From assembly GCA_032622095.1 (NCBI GenBank), contig CP136061.1, forward strand, positions 12,787,287 through 12,851,286: a DNA stretch of 64,000 nt, in the 5' to 3' direction. The DNA comes from Siphonodentalium dalli. Lineage: Eukaryota; Mollusca; Scaphopoda; Gadilida; Siphonodentaliidae. The position numbers were made by a program, and so were the translations under genes. Shown one piece after another: positions 1 to 13,553 of the stretch. A model generated the notes under the pieces. It saw only the letters and a program-made list of their open reading frames with translations. It was not told the origin of the DNA and made no database searches. The stretch's first letter is position 1. Each line of letters opens with the position of its first letter.

Positions 1-369
1 ATAGATACGGGATTTACCGAGCTGTCTAAAATGGCCGAAATCATTTGTTCCCTTCCCGATAACCCACACTGCTCACAAAATAGTGTTATTCACGGGAATT
101 TTGGGCAATAAAACAACAAGACTATAAGTGTTATTATAATATTTTAATATTCACGTTTAATTTAAAAATTACTTGCTCAAAGTAACTTATACTTATCTTT
201 ACTTAATCTGGAAGCTGGGTATATTTCCCCGATACTCGGCTTTCATCTATTTCAATATTTTAATAATACACTTCACGGTACCGTACACAATCATGGACGG
301 AGATCGTGAGAACGGCCGTCCTATTTTGGAAGATTGACGGTCAGACATCGAATCCCGTCATTAACCTTG

Positions 370-2055
370 TTACAAAAACGCTACCGCATAGCGGTAATGT
401 CACCGCGTTTGTGCGGTGCATTACCGCGTGTCACCGTGGTAACAACATTCGTTACCGCTGGTAGTGCGGTGGTACCGCGAACGTCGTGGTGGTACCGCTA
501 TACTTAAAGTAATTGACCACCGATAACGTGGTGTCACCCCGTTAATATCAGGGCTGGCGATCTAGAAAATCCAGGAGGGCTATTAATAGCCCTCCTAGAT
601 ATGCCTAGGAGGGCTATAGCCCTCCTCAACTTTTAAAGTTATGATTTATTTTATCTGAGTTACTACTGCCGTTAGTTTGTCTATTTTTGATGTTGTATAA
701 CTCCATTTAAATTAATTTTCTTCATGTGGAAACAAAGTGTCCACAGAGTTGTGAATGTCAAAATCCCCCACAGTTAATTATGTATGGTGAATATTTAACT
801 ATGTTTTATATGTTGTGATAATCTATATGTACAAGAAACAAAATGTAAGAGTATTTGTACTCAACAATTTGTCAGTCGGTGTCCAACCCATGCAACGGAA
901 TTGGGTGAGTTTGTCCACATTAAAAGCATTCTCCATGAAAGTGTAATTTTACGTAAAATACACAATCAAGAACAATATTAAATCCAGTATATTTGCACTT
1001 GAATATTGACTGCTTTTTCTCTCAAAGTAATCCATATTCCATTGTTGATCGCAGACTGCTGCTTGCAGCGGTCAAGTCGCTATCTATAGATTTACTGGGT
1101 GTTTCCAATTGAGGACATAGAAAATAGTTTCTGAACTTTAATAATTGAATAACAGTGTAAACTAGAATACGTGGATACATTTAGCTAATTATATTAAAAT
1201 ATTGTCAATCGAAGCGATAAAAGACGGCTGCAAGCTAAATACAATTTTCACTGATAGGAACCGGAAACGGAACGAAAGGTTGAACTTAATTGGGACAGTG
1301 ACATTTGGTTCTCACTATCCACAAACATGTGTCATTTTATCCAGTGAAATATATTGTAAGCTCAATCTTATGAAGAGAAATTATTTATTTTGGTCATAAA
1401 ATGTGTGAGAATCGATCAAAAGATCAGATTTACGAAACAGTTCGTTCCGGAATTTACTGATTCCGCTATAATTCCCATTTGACATTACCGTCAAGTCACG
1501 CATGCGCACAGTCCCCACACTGTACAATATAATTACGATTTCGATGCAGTATTTTACTCATTAAACACAATAAAATAACTAAATAATAAATGTCCTATCG
1601 TAGACGAGGCGGGCTATAAAAAGCCCGCCTTGGAAAATTCTAGGCGGGCTGTAGGCGGGCAGCCCGCCAGCCCGCCTTGAGATTTCCAGGCCTGTAATAT
1701 GGCGGTACTATACCGCGGTATCCTCCAATACCGCGGTACTGATACCGCTTGTTAACGCGAACAAGTATGTGTGAGTAAATACCTCCCCTCAAAGAGTTCC
1801 ATGAAAATCACTGCGGTATTCAACAAAATTAATGCGGTGCCCGCTAAAAGACCGCGGTATCATTATCGCCCAATACCGTAACTCCACCGCCATGACCGTC
1901 TTGATACCGCTACCGGTTATTACCAGTATCACCGCAGTCATGACCGGGGTATCACCCTGTTTTTCTGGTCAATTACTTTGAGAATAGCGGTACATGCGTC
2001 GTAGTGCAACCGCGAATCAGCGGTATGTCGCGGTATTAACGCATGTACACCTCGT
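370..2055. repeat. GC-rich 'taccgc' repeat, copy 1 (split by the 549-1694 insertion)
   Basis: Dense ACCGC/GCGGT motifs in both orientations. The core from TACCGCTATACTTAAAGTAA at 491 to TACTTTGAGAATAGCGGTAC near 1995 is a close inverted relative of 26465-26855. The core ends form inverted repeats of about 25-50 bp, as expected for a DNA transposon derivative. No transposase is visible. Confidence 0.65.
549..1694. mobile_element. Non-autonomous CAGG-ended (hAT-like) element nested in an older repeat
   Basis: The left end is CAGGGCTGGCGATCT and the right end, read inward, CAGGCCTGGAAATCT. It is flanked by TAATAT on both sides (543-548 and 1695-1700). Both subterminal zones hold hairpins: AGGAGGGCTATTAATAGCCC at the left and repeated GGCGGGC/GCCCGCC at the right. 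No coding capacity is seen. A related uninterrupted sequence at 26465-26855 reads straight across this point, which shows that the segment is an insertion. Confidence 0.75.
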
Positions 2056-3723
2056 TAAAAAAGGTCGCTTAATTTGAGCAGTGCTGTACATTGGGTTCAG
2101 TTCAGGTCAGTTCACCACCTGTGCACGACTGATGGCAGTGGCATCGTTAAAGGAAAAATGCAATAAGGCTTTAAGAAGTTAATATGTGTTAACTGTTACA
2201 GATTACGTGATAATATGGCCGTGCAATGGCACTGCTGTCATGATAGCACATAGGTAGTGCTTTTCCTGACTAATCGATTAGCAGATTTCGGGATCGACTA
2301 ATTTAATAATCGCGTCGACTTCGACTAGTCGATTAATCGTTTCAACACTACTTACTACATCACATATGGAACACCACTGGACTTAGGCACGCAGAAAAAT
2401 ACGACGTGGAATTAAAATTGCGCAAGCGGTAGGAGTGTGATCAAATAACACCAGCCAGGACTAGAAAAGCATTATTTTCATGCAAAATTGTTCACTTGTG
2501 ATCAGTGTTAGTGGGCAATTCAACAGTTTTAGTTAGTTGTCATATATCCTAAATTAAAATCTTGAACAGAATATGTATTTGATTCCGTGAATTTTTAATT
2601 AGTCAAACTCTTGTGCCAGTTGTCAGGTCGGGCAATTCCCAGATATAGCTACAATAGCCATATATAGCTATTGTAGCCACATTTGACTAGTGCAAAACCA
2701 CATTTTGCTTGTTTGCGTCGGAATAAGGTAACTCCGCAAGCTGTTGCAAACACAAACCCTCCGGTGCATGTTTTGACATCGATCGGTGCCACTTCCAAGA
2801 ACTCACGACTTGCAAGGCTTTGCGGAAAAGAAGATATTTAACGCTATTTTTTATAAGTATACCTTCTAAATCAGTTTTTTTAAAGAAAACTTGGAGAGTC
2901 GTGAACAAATTCTGCCCAAGTATATGCATGGTATATCCCCCATTCTACGTAATAAGTTGCATTAGCCAATCAGCTTCCCGATAACTAAAATTTTAATCTT
3001 TATTTAAATATCTACCTTGTTTGCTGAAAAAACTACGGTAAGTCGATTCGTTATGTGATACGACTTTTTGTACCACCTTCATCGTGTGGGAAAATTATAT
3101 AACAGATAAGCCAGTATGCTACTAGTAACATATAACAGTAAAGCAATATATTAACAAGCAATGTTATTGCTTAAATTAATGCAATTAAACCGCATTAAGC
3201 TTGCATATCTCCATTAACAATTTAAACAACACTAACAATAATACATCGTCTAAACTCACAATGAACAACTTCAACTAAAATTATCAAATTTCACTTGAAA
3301 AAGATTATTTTAATTTTGGGATCTGAAATTGGGAAAAACATGTCTATTTCCTATTGAGAAAGGGCCAACAAACGATCCCTGTTGCTATCCAGAATTACCC
3401 CTGATATCTTTATGATTAAGACAAAATAATGGACAATTTGACATCATAACCACGGCATTATATGTTTATTTATAATGTAGTTATGGTATAAACTCAGCAA
3501 CCCATTTATGACAGATATCCATAACTTAAAATTAGCATTTTTTTTGAAAAATGCAATTTTGCTGAATTTAACATGTGACTGATTTCGACCAAAGATACAC
3601 TATATATAACATGCGTAAGAGCGTGTGCTAGTACCGGTACACAATTTTTCAATTTCGTTAAATAATTGGTCATAAACGGACATGTATGCATTGAATTCAC
3701 CTTGTCACGTTTGATCTTTGATC

Positions 3724-3900
3724 TACGAGGTCCGGTTCCGTGGTTTCGGAGATTCAATCAGCTGGTTTTACAGTTACAAGTCAAAGTTCTGGAGTAGCAT
3801 TTACATATATGAAGCTTTTGAATATTTATTACTTCCATTTATGAAAATGCAACTCAAAAACTTTGGCAGTAGCACTAAAACCACGGAACCGGACCTGGTA
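3724..3900. mobile_element. 177-bp MITE-like inverted-repeat element
   Basis: The 23-bp ends TACGAGGTCCGGTTCCGTGG and its inverse ACCACGGAACCGGACCTGGTA differ at one position. The interior is AT-rich. A diverged relative with the same interior phrase (atatgaagcttttgaatatt) lies at 33963-34125. Confidence 0.6.
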
Positions 3901-6900
3901 AACCATGGATCCAATATGGCCGCGATTTAGTGACGGCGTATACTGGCATATTTACGCATTAATTTACACCTTACACTAAAGCCGACGACATGTTGCAAAC
4001 AACGCGGCATCTCAGAAGTATAATGGAAATACGACGGCTTCGGATGAGTTAACCATCTTCCGGTGACGACCTTTTTTTATAAACACCCCGAATCTTTCTA
4101 TTATATTTGCAAATGCATTACCAGTCTTTATCTACGGTATATATATATATATATTCTTCGATTTGTTTTGACAATTTATAAGGGCATTGTGCCGACCGGC
4201 CGAAATTATATCTCGGCTAAGTTTTCTAAATTCTAATTTGCCTGGGGTCCGTGCATGTATCGTATCTACTCGACTACTAGGGAGCCGCACCAAAGCGTTA
4301 TAATGGGTATACCATAATCACCACTTACCATTAATGGCTAAACACACAACCACATCTTAGTATGAGGTAAATCTGTTGCGACGATTACTCTATATTTACT
4401 TTAAAACGTGTAGATCTAGTCATTTTTCATAACGTATTTGAAATTCCCGCTACTTTTAAAAAACCAAAGTATTGCCAATATGTGTTTCCGTATTTTTTCT
4501 GAAATATGAAGGTAGGTTTTTTATAAGTCAAAACTCCGTTAAATGCAGCCAATGAAAATGCATCTTACATCACAGGTATGTCGCCAATGCTTTCAAGATA
4601 TGGCCATGCGCACAATTTCCTCGCGAATCTTTAAGAAAATCCTTAATTTCAACGTTTTGCAGAGGCACAACGTATAAAAGTAAGTAAAAAAACTGACAAA
4701 CTTATATTTTTAACGATGTAGATGGGCAACGTGTCACTTAAATCATCGGTTGCAGTAGTCCGTAAACCTGACTTTTATTATCAGAGCATAGCTCTATAAA
4801 AGTCAGGACTGTATATCACTGAAAGCAGTACTCCGTCACTAATCATTGGTATGGACATTTACTCGACTTTTCACAAGCGATAACACACACTAAAAAATAT
4901 TATTTAACAACCAAAACTACCACATACTTGTAGATCAGAGCTTCTAGTACATTTCTAGTGTGGTGTCAATGCATGTTTCAGATGTTAGTCGTGACATTCT
5001 TCGCATAAAGCGAGAGCATATTTCTACCGCCTCGAACTTTCAGCCATTTTGTATTTGTAAAAATCCGTCAAAACAGTGAATAAGGAATCGGAAACGGAAC
5101 GAACATAATTGGATTCCGGCTATAACATGTTCTTGTTTGTTTCGAGTTTATTTTCGATTCAAATATTTTTAAACTTTAAAAGCACATATAATAACAATGG
5201 ATAACACGATGAGTTTGGAGACAACGATATATATATGTATATTCAAATGTTTTTAAAGGTTACCCATGCATATACTTTCTATTTTTGTTTTAAAATATGC
5301 ATGTTCAGACCTGCACGTTTTGAGCTTTGGTGGGGGTATTTAATTAAAATTTCATCATGGGTCATGTTGGAAGGTGCGACCTTGTTTGGATATTAATCTC
5401 ATATTAACCTCAATAATTCAGTATACTTTTAATTATCAGTGTGCTCTCGTTGCCTGTGAGCTTATTTTGACCCAAAGAGTCTATCCCCGCGTCGATTGGT
5501 AGAACATGACTATTTAAAATATGCGGAAACCGCATTAGAATGTCCTAACACACGTTAAAGTGTGCCATTAATATCATTGTCAGCATGTCTACCAACACGA
5601 AGAAAAGCCTCAATTTCCAAAAGCTGAGCATCTACCCAATACGCCAAACATATTTATGTGGCGTACATATGACCCATCGGCTGCCATTGTGTTTATATCT
5701 CCATACCTATGTGTGTGTATAGGTTCATGAGAAATAAACTTATTGATTATATATGTATATATGCATGTAACCATTTCATAATCACCATCGTCATCATCCG
5801 ACATCAACATATTATTATTATTAAAATCATCATCGCCATGACATCATCATATATCATCAAATCATTTTTTTTAAGGGCGTGGCTAAAGTGCCTTATTGGG
5901 TGTCCAAATTGTTATTCCAACCTCTTTCGTGAAGACCAAAATGTTTACATCCTAATTGAGTGAGAATTTTCCAAATTGACACCCTAACTTACCAACTGTC
6001 GTCAAATTGTAATATATATGTAAGGTAGCCATACGGTGTTTTAGCGGCGTAGGTAATCGGCTTTAACTAATTGACGACTCTTAGACTATAATATTCAGAT
6101 AGTTGTCTCGGTTTCGACTCCATATTGTCGCCAATGCTTTGTCAACGTTATTGGCACGTATATCTTATATATATACGCATAGCGATGGCGACGTGGTCGG
6201 AACTTGGGCGTTTGATACCGAGACCACTATTTGAATATTAATGTGTGTTCCAGAACGAAAAAGTTGAAGAAAATCAACAAATTTGTTAATTTAAAAACAA
6301 TTCAAACGTTAGTGTATTCCATGCCTCAGCCCGGACATATATACCAAATTTCATTAATATCCATTGAGAAACAACGGTCCAAACATAACACTCCGTTTAC
6401 ACATTTTATTTGGAGCCGGCCACGGCCTTGGCTTACACTTTATATTGTGTCCCCACACATATCGCCACGCCCTTGGTCATTGTTTCTTTGAAATCAAACT
6501 CCATTGTTTATTAAAACTTAAAATTCAAAAAATAGTTGTTGCTGTTGCTTTCACTCGGCCGATCGTCTGATCTCCTTTCCGGTTATGTAGTTGTAAGTTC
6601 GTTCCGCCTGTTCCGTTCCGTCAATTTACTACAGATAAAGTTTTAAATGTTGACAAATTAACGGTCTCGGATTTATCTCAAAGTTCGGATTATATTTCGA
6701 GAGTCAGGTATTGTACACAATGCCTTCGTAATCTGCCATTATCACTTGATCTTACAACATAATGGTAGCAGATAAAACCATCTAGTTATATGTGAATTTG
6801 GTGATTGAAATGAGGCGGGGTAGTGTCTAATTTTTTGCCGAAATAGTTTTTCGGCAAGCAGTCTACCATGTATTTTTAAAACAACTACAAATGTCACATT

Positions 6901-7019
6901 TTTATTTTTTTCGTCGGGTAGCTTGTTGATACTCACTCAGAACAGATTAGTCTTCAACATAATTTATATACAATGTTTGTATTTTCATGTTATAAGTGGG
7001 AAAAAAATTCATAATAATG
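3901..7019. other. No gene seen; AT-rich interior of the 4.65-kb element
   Basis: Only short low-quality ORFs. Minor features are a (TA)n tract near 4138-4154, an ATCATC-rich tract near 5785-5850 and scattered CGGAAACGGAACGAA-type fragments (1246, 5092, 6600). Confidence 0.5.
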
Positions 7020-7279
7020 GAAAAGCACTTGGAGGTCGTGAATAAAGCTACGGCGGCCCAACTATTCGAGAGCGTCTAGCTCTGTTTGAATAGTTGGGTT
7101 CACCAACTACGGTTGCAGATGCAAAAACATTCTATAGGTACGACCGGAAGTCATTTATGTTGATATTGTTGGTTTTGTCGAAGTAATCGGACAATTTGCA
7201 AAAAGTGATAGTCAAATGTAGCTACAATAGCTATATATGGCTATTGTAGCTATATCTGGGAATTGCCCGACCTGGTTGT

Positions 7280-8274
7280 GGTCGGAACATGCAAATTCTG
7301 CCTTGTTCTTGAAAACCGACAACCTGATTCTGCATGTGGGAGTGATCTAAATTCAAATTTGAATGTTTTGTTAACACTGTATATAGACCAAACAGCTAAC
7401 ATAGAACATTTGTTGACAGATACCATACAAAATTGGCAAAAATGAAAATAAATAAATTTTTCAATAATTTTATTTTCCGCCAAGTTTTGATTTATGATTT
7501 TGAAAAATGTTCAAAAAAGGCGCGACACATACATCACTCGTTTACTTTTATGTCTAATATTAATATACCTCCATCTTTATCTGTCATTTTCGTAAATTCT
7601 TGTTTGATAAACTAGTTTACAAAACAAAGAGCCGAAAAACCGGCGAAAAACACACGGACGCGCCAAATGTATAATTGGATTGATAATGCGTTTAGGCCTT
7701 CCTTTTACGGCTTTTGTGAATTGCCAAACGGAAAAATATGACCGGTCCTACTAAACACCGCGGCTAATCGCTAGATACAAACTTGTTGCAATGCAGTTGA
7801 AGTTGGCAGTCCACAATGTTAAACAACTGCAACTCCACCAGTCACTAATATTATTCGTGAGTTGCAGTGAACTGGGCCCTTCTATAATTCATCATATAAG
7901 ATTTGGTCTAATAAAATTTCCAACTATATAGGATTTGGTGTTGAGTATTGCAACATTTCAATATTGGCTTAATTCATAATTTGGGTTTCTATATTTTCTT
8001 TTTAAGAGTATGGACTTTGTAAATAAAGACACTAGTAACAAGAATGACATAGCATTGATCCATATTTTATATACCGGTATTTGGTACGCTGTGCGTGCAG
8101 TAAATTATACATGATATTAATAAGAATATGGTTGAGGAACGAATACGAGTTGCATGTATTCAAATGACAATTAATGAGTCACACGTTATAACTCACACAA
8201 TGGTAACAAGTATGAATGCTGAGTGGTTGTTATATTGTTAAAGCTGTCCTCAGAATTATATGGATGTTTGAAAT
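7280..8274. other. No gene seen
   Basis: AT-rich sequence with only short ORFs lacking domain signatures or codon structure. No repeat with recognisable boundaries was found. Confidence 0.4.
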
Positions 8275-9036
8275 GGGAACGGGAAGATTCGGCGGAGGGA
8301 AGTTTCGGCCATGTATTTTTCGGCGGAGGGAAGATTCGGCAGGGAAGATTCGGCGGGGAAGATTCGGCCAGTCGTTTGATCTTACTAATTAGTGGAGGGA
8401 TTACGGCTTGGGGATTACGGCTTATGTGGGACTAAGCTTGTGTGCGCACTTATTCTTTGTTGCCACAATAACAACTAATTAGAGGGATTGTATCATTGTA
8501 GGGTCTTGATTAACTCATTTTTAGTAATGACATATTTTATTAGACTTATTAGAATGGATGAAACATATTTACACAAGCTGATAACATAAGGTGTAACAGA
8601 AATACAAACAAAACAAATAAAATACATTTATAACCGGCATTCTTTATTTGAAACATACAAAATCAACTAATAGTCTTGTCTTGTTATCTTCTTGTCTTCT
8701 TGTCGTCTTATTTCTTGCCTTGCCGATTCTGTAGATCTTGGTCACTTCTTGTAGGAATTCCGATGTTCCGATGTCCTCTTCTCTGTATTTTGCCCATAGG
8801 TCGCTGATCTTCGTATCTATTTCTGTGTATTTTTTCCTCACGTCTGTCTCGAGATCCATGGCTGCAACGGCAATTTCTACATGGGCTGCTTCAAATTGAA
8901 GAATTGGCACCAGCTTGTAGACTGATAGGCCTGATAGACTGATAAACCTAGGAAGATTCGGCCGATAAAACCCGCCGAATCTTCCATGCCGAATCTTCCC
9001 TGCCGAATCTTCCCTCCGCCGAATCTTCACGGACCC
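8275..9036. mobile_element. Non-autonomous element with GGG termini and GAAGATTCGGC arrays
   Basis: Flanked by TTTGAAAT at 8267-8274 and 9037-9044 (8-bp target duplication). The left end is GGGAACGGGAAGATTCGGC and the right end read inward GGGTCCGTGAAGATTCGGC; 25 of 28 terminal positions match. Each subterminal zone holds several further copies of GAAGATTCGGC. The interior carries a short reverse-strand ORF (8644-9030) with a charged, helical stretch (MDLETDVRKKYTEIDTKISD) of unknown function. The TSD size and GGG ends fit Mutator-like elements, but no transposase is present. Confidence 0.75.
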
Positions 9037-9126
9037 TTTGAAATAGACTGGTGACCATGAATCTATATTTGGTAAAACATACCAGTCTGAACTTGAAGGA
9101 AATGCTTTGCTTTCAATTTCATATAT

Positions 9127-10907
9127 GGGTCATTCTCCCAAAAGCGTATATATTATGTTCATTTCATTTTTCAAAATTGCTGCTTTATGTACAATGGAAC
9201 AAGGTTCCGTTTTTATGAAAGGGGAGTCCGTTGTATAAAATAACATGATCTATCTCCATCTTCCATTTATCTATGCATATTTATGAACCTTCAAACTAAC
9301 CAGAAGTCAGTGGTGTTACCTGTTCAAACAATGAACATTCAAGTTAGCAACACCCAAAAGACAACAAAGCGCGGATAGTGTCCGTTGATATTACACCCAA
9401 AGTTATTATTCTATACTCAATATTCATATTAAAATATATAGACATCACATCAGGTTCTGATTTTTGTAGCGGGTTGAGTGACGGTGTTGTACAACGGAAA
9501 GTGGTCAGTGGTGTTACCAACATCTAATTATTATTTATGGTAATACAAAACAGTTGAGAGTAGAATTACTGATCTTTGCCAAGTTCTGTTGCAGTCATTC
9601 TTGAAAGTCATGGGGGAGTTTTGAAATATTCCAGAAGGTTAAAGTGGATCTAAACCATCAAAACAGATTAATTAAAAATTGTATCTTTTTAAGTGTGTGG
9701 TGTTAACTCCAATATGCAGGCATGCTATCACAATTTTCCCACAAAAGCACCATAAAATTGTAAAATTTATGCAAACAAAACAACCTTGGTATAAAGCAAA
9801 GGCAGGTAAATTTGATTGTTTGTTGAAATGTCTGTGGTGTTACCATGTCAGTGGTGTTACTATAGATGCAACTTAATTGACACAATTTATAACTTGAACA
9901 TCTTAAATCTTAAGAGTTGTTTGCAGAAAAGGAATATGTTTATTGTTGTCGAAAACCTGGGTCATTTGATTCTCATAACACCAGACCTTGCATTGCACCG
10001 TGCATGGCTTGTGTTTTATGTCACACAGATAGAAGGCCACATGGGTTAAATATTTGAGTAAATGTATGAGTAGGTTATATCAACAAAGAATTGGTCTACT
10101 ATATGACAGAGATTCTCATTCAGTTTGGTCGAATAGACCTGTTCGCACACTTTAAATGGTTAGTTGAAACAGCATTCCATAGCCTTGGGTATGAGAAATA
10201 CATGTAGATGTATGGTGGTTAGACCCTTTAATATGGGTTAATATTGGAACGACTCCGAACATTAAAAATATAAACATGGTTTCCATACGATTGTACGTGG
10301 CTGTTAATAAAGGCCAAAATGGTGAATGTCATTGGTGTTACAATCGGCGTCAGTGGTGTTACTTTTTGTCAGTGGTGTTACCTGTGATTAATGATTTATC
10401 AAAATTTCCCATATGAGCTGCTTTTGCGAAGTGTGCACTTATAGACAGACAATGTATAGTCACTCCCTTACAGTTGGTGAAATGTCACATACCGCTGGTA
10501 TTCTCAGAGCCATCAGAACATGGGTACTCAACTATTGACCCACTTTACGCTTTCTCGAGTGTATGGTGCTGGTTCAACATTTCATGGGCCAGTTAATGTG
10601 CAAATTTTCACCACAATTCTATGTTAACACATCTAATCTATTTGTAGAAATATACGGAATGTGTACACCTTACGCATAGAACTACCTCATGGGGCACCAT
10701 TGTGCAGTAACACCACTGACATCGTTTATTGCGTCATCTTCTAAGAACGTTTCCTGCCTGCAAGATAAAGAGTGTCACAGTGCGCCACTATCGATAGCTT
10801 GCTGGTCACATATCTGATTTTCACTGGGGATAAAAATAGAACTTGTTGAATAGTTTGAATTTTTTTATTTTTCAAAACGAATCTATACGCTTTCGTGAGA
10901 ATGACCC
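9127..10907. mobile_element. 1.78-kb element with GGGTCATTCTC ends and CAGTGGTGTTAC motifs
   Basis: The left end is GGGTCATTCTCCCAAAAGCG and the right end read inward GGGTCATTCTCACGAAAGCG. Both are followed by related AT-rich sequence, and ATAT flanks both sides (possible 4-bp target duplication). The interior repeats CAGTGGTGTTAC or close variants about eight times on the + strand (for example 9308, 9506, 9845, 10348, 10369) and once inverted at 10707. No transposase ORF; the superfamily is not assigned. Confidence 0.65.
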
Positions 10908-11319
10908 ATATGTGTTCAAGTAATGAGCATTACTGGAATTTATTTACTCAAATGACCATGTTTTGACTTGAAATATTGGCATTACATTGCTATCTTGCAG
11001 GATAAATTTAAATAATCTTATTAATATACTGCTTTGAGAGGAACTAAATCTATAAGTATAAGTACAACTATATATTGGAATTTGAGTCATGAAATATCCA
11101 ACTATTAAAAATTATGGTCCTCAATAGGGGATGAGACACCACACCCCTGTCTGTATATGCCTGATGACTGGTCTTCACTACAAGTAGATGGAACACAGCA
11201 CCCCACTAACTCAATTGACGCCAATTGGTCGGCGATTACGACATTATCGAAGAGGAGCACTGCAGGTTAAAACAGGTAATTATATAAGCGAAGCTAGAAA
11301 ATATAGACAGCATGCAGGT

Positions 11320-11460
11320 CTGATTGTTACTGGAAGTATCCCTGAGTCGTAATTTCGCTAAAATCCGGATTGAGAATCCGAAGCCGATTACGGGGGCGGG
11401 TCTAATTCCCGATTCTAGGTCAGATTTTGAAATCCACGTGGTCTCCGAAACTATGTTTAA
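11320..11460. repeat. Diverged interspersed repeat (pair with 13015-13205)
   Basis: Both segments share TTTCGCTAAAATCCGGATT/AATCGGATTTTAGCGAAAT-type sequence and repeated CGGAATCCGAATC-type phrases, in opposite orientations. Boundaries are unclear. Confidence 0.4.
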
Positions 11461-11954
11461 TGTTCTCCAAGCGTCAAACATGGCTCATGTATTTGACACA
11501 CGTATCATTTGTATCTTATATTTATAAAGTTCATGTTTGTTGTGAAAGTCATGCTTTTCTTCTATGTGTATATACACGGCACATAATTTGCTGCCAATCC
11601 GACTTAATCGCATCTTTTTTTTTCAAGTTAAAGTGAGTTTATTGATGATGGAAAGCATATCTAAACGTGACAGCTCTAGGCCTCCTGAATCAAATTGCGA
11701 AGATGTTGTGAAGAACACACGAAACTTGTCGTGACGACAGGGGTTGATTGTGTGTCTCGACCCCCACCCCGAACTTTGGTACAATTTGCTAAGCTGTGCA
11801 GTCATTCATACGTGAGGAAAATCAGGATTATTTTGACTAACTGTTTCAAATAATGATACGTACAAGCCAACAAACGCAACAAACGCAACAAACAAACCCG
11901 ATTTTAAATAAATACATATACAAACTTAGGACTAACTCGGGAGAGGGAGTGTCC

Positions 11955-12175
11955 AGTGATCTGTATATATGTTCAACTTGTTTTGGTAGTCATGTTGCTT
12001 TGCCATTACTAATTATTTATTTTTTCAGTGTAATAACATATGGGAGAGGGGGTACCCTTAAGTGAGCCAGTACTTGTCCCCCAATTCCTTTGTATGTATA
12101 AACAAATGTATGTGTTATATATCATGTGTTATCTAAATTTGACATATATTTGAAATAAATATATCTAAACTAAAC
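11955..12175. repeat. Possible LINE 3'-end copy, 1 of 2
   Basis: Shares TTGGTAGTCATGTTG, TTTTTCAGTGTAATA and GGGAGAGG...GTGAG...ACTTGTCC with 15913-16110, and both end in AT-rich, AATAAATA-containing tails. The pattern fits 3' UTRs of truncated non-LTR retrotransposons, but no reverse-transcriptase codons remain. Confidence 0.4.
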
Positions 12176-13010
12176 TTTGGTACATTCCAGCAGTCGGAAA
12201 TTTCATGCATGACACAACATTAGTTGGACATTAATTTGACACCATATATAGGTTGGCATTGTTCTCATTGTTTGATTTTTTTCAACCAGTAAAAGTTGGT
12301 AATTTTCAAATCTTAGTGTTTGTCAGATTGGATATTTCCAAGAGGAGCAAATTGAATTCTGCGAACCTGTTAGATTGATGTTTGGTTCAATGTGGGGGGG
12401 GGGTGTGCAGTTGGCCGGAAATTTGAGGAAACTTCTAGCCACGACCCTAGAACATGTGTCTGTTGTCTATACAGAGACTATTGTGCAAAACGACTGCATT
12501 TAACGAAAAAAACATGTTAAACATGAAATTGCTATAACTGTAAGACTAGATGATAGTACATACGTGTATCTGATAATCCATCGATACCATATAATCCTAC
12601 TATTTCTTGAGTAAGAAGAAACATTATAATAACGAACACAGCAGAAGACATATCCATGCAGGTTCATATGAATTCGGTCAATGGTGACGTATCCGCCGAA
12701 TTCGAAATCGACATGCGTTCGGGCGGTATTTTAAGGATGGCATTATGAAATGGACATATGAAAGTGACAATCAACAATGATTTGCAATTGCTTCGCCATC
12801 AACCGAAGTGCTCCCCCAGCGTTACTATCAATAGCGTTATTATTTGGCTAATTTCAGTAATATTCTCCCAGTTTACATTCAATAAAACAAATTTGTCTCC
12901 GCATTTAAAATTCTTTGATATAGATCGTTTATATTCGGCAATAATTTGTACACAAGATACGGATTCTTATGTTTTATTGTGTTTTTAAACTCTGAGGTGG
13001 CGAAATCTCG
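12176..13010. other. No gene seen
   Basis: AT-rich; a G9-10 run near 12395; ORFs are short and featureless. Confidence 0.4.
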
Positions 13011-13553
13011 GTTTGTTTACATTACGAACATTTGAGTCCGTAATCGGAATCCGAATCCCAATCGGATTACCACGAAATTGAGATTACGGTCTGTTCGCTT
13101 ACTGATTCTGCCAATTTCTGGTCTGTTCTTTTGCCGAACCAAGTCGTACGGGGACCAATCTGTAATCTGAATCCAGAATCTGAATCGGATTTTAGCGAAA
13201 TAACGCCTCTGTGGAGAAACGTTTTATAGACTATCATATATTGAAAATAACCGTATATTGCCGAGATTGTCATTATACATGAAACGTGCTTTTAAAGAAT
13301 TGCCATCTAAATCACATCAATTTTTGTTTTTTGATCGGGGTTACCTAACAACTGTTCCCCTGCAATATTCGATGTGAATGACAGAATAGAAATGGGCGTG
13401 CTCCCAGAGTGGTTGAGCTCTTTATTGGAGGTTTTGGGACTGGGCCCAGGGAGGATTCGAAAGGGGCGGAACCCCTCTCCTACAACCCACTTAGGAGTAA
13501 TGTGATGAGTTATGAGATGAAAAACATAACAATGAATCATGAAAAAAGATGAT

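Larger units (their letters stand above)
2624..7274. mobile_element. 4.65-kb CAGG-ended DNA element with about 65-bp inverted repeats
   Basis: Both ends read inward CAGGTCGGGCAATTCCCAGA and remain nearly identical through a nested palindrome (TAGCTACAATAGCC/TAGCTATTGTAGC). The pair is flanked by GTTGT at 2619-2623 and 7275-7279, a possible 5-bp target duplication. The interior is AT-rich without a credible transposase ORF, so it is non-autonomous or decayed. It contains the small element at 3724-3900. Confidence 0.6.

Noticed and set aside
8644..9030. 128-codon - strand ORF as a host gene
   Set aside because: It starts inside the element's own terminal repeat array and lies fully within the 8-bp-TSD element; at most a decayed element ORF.
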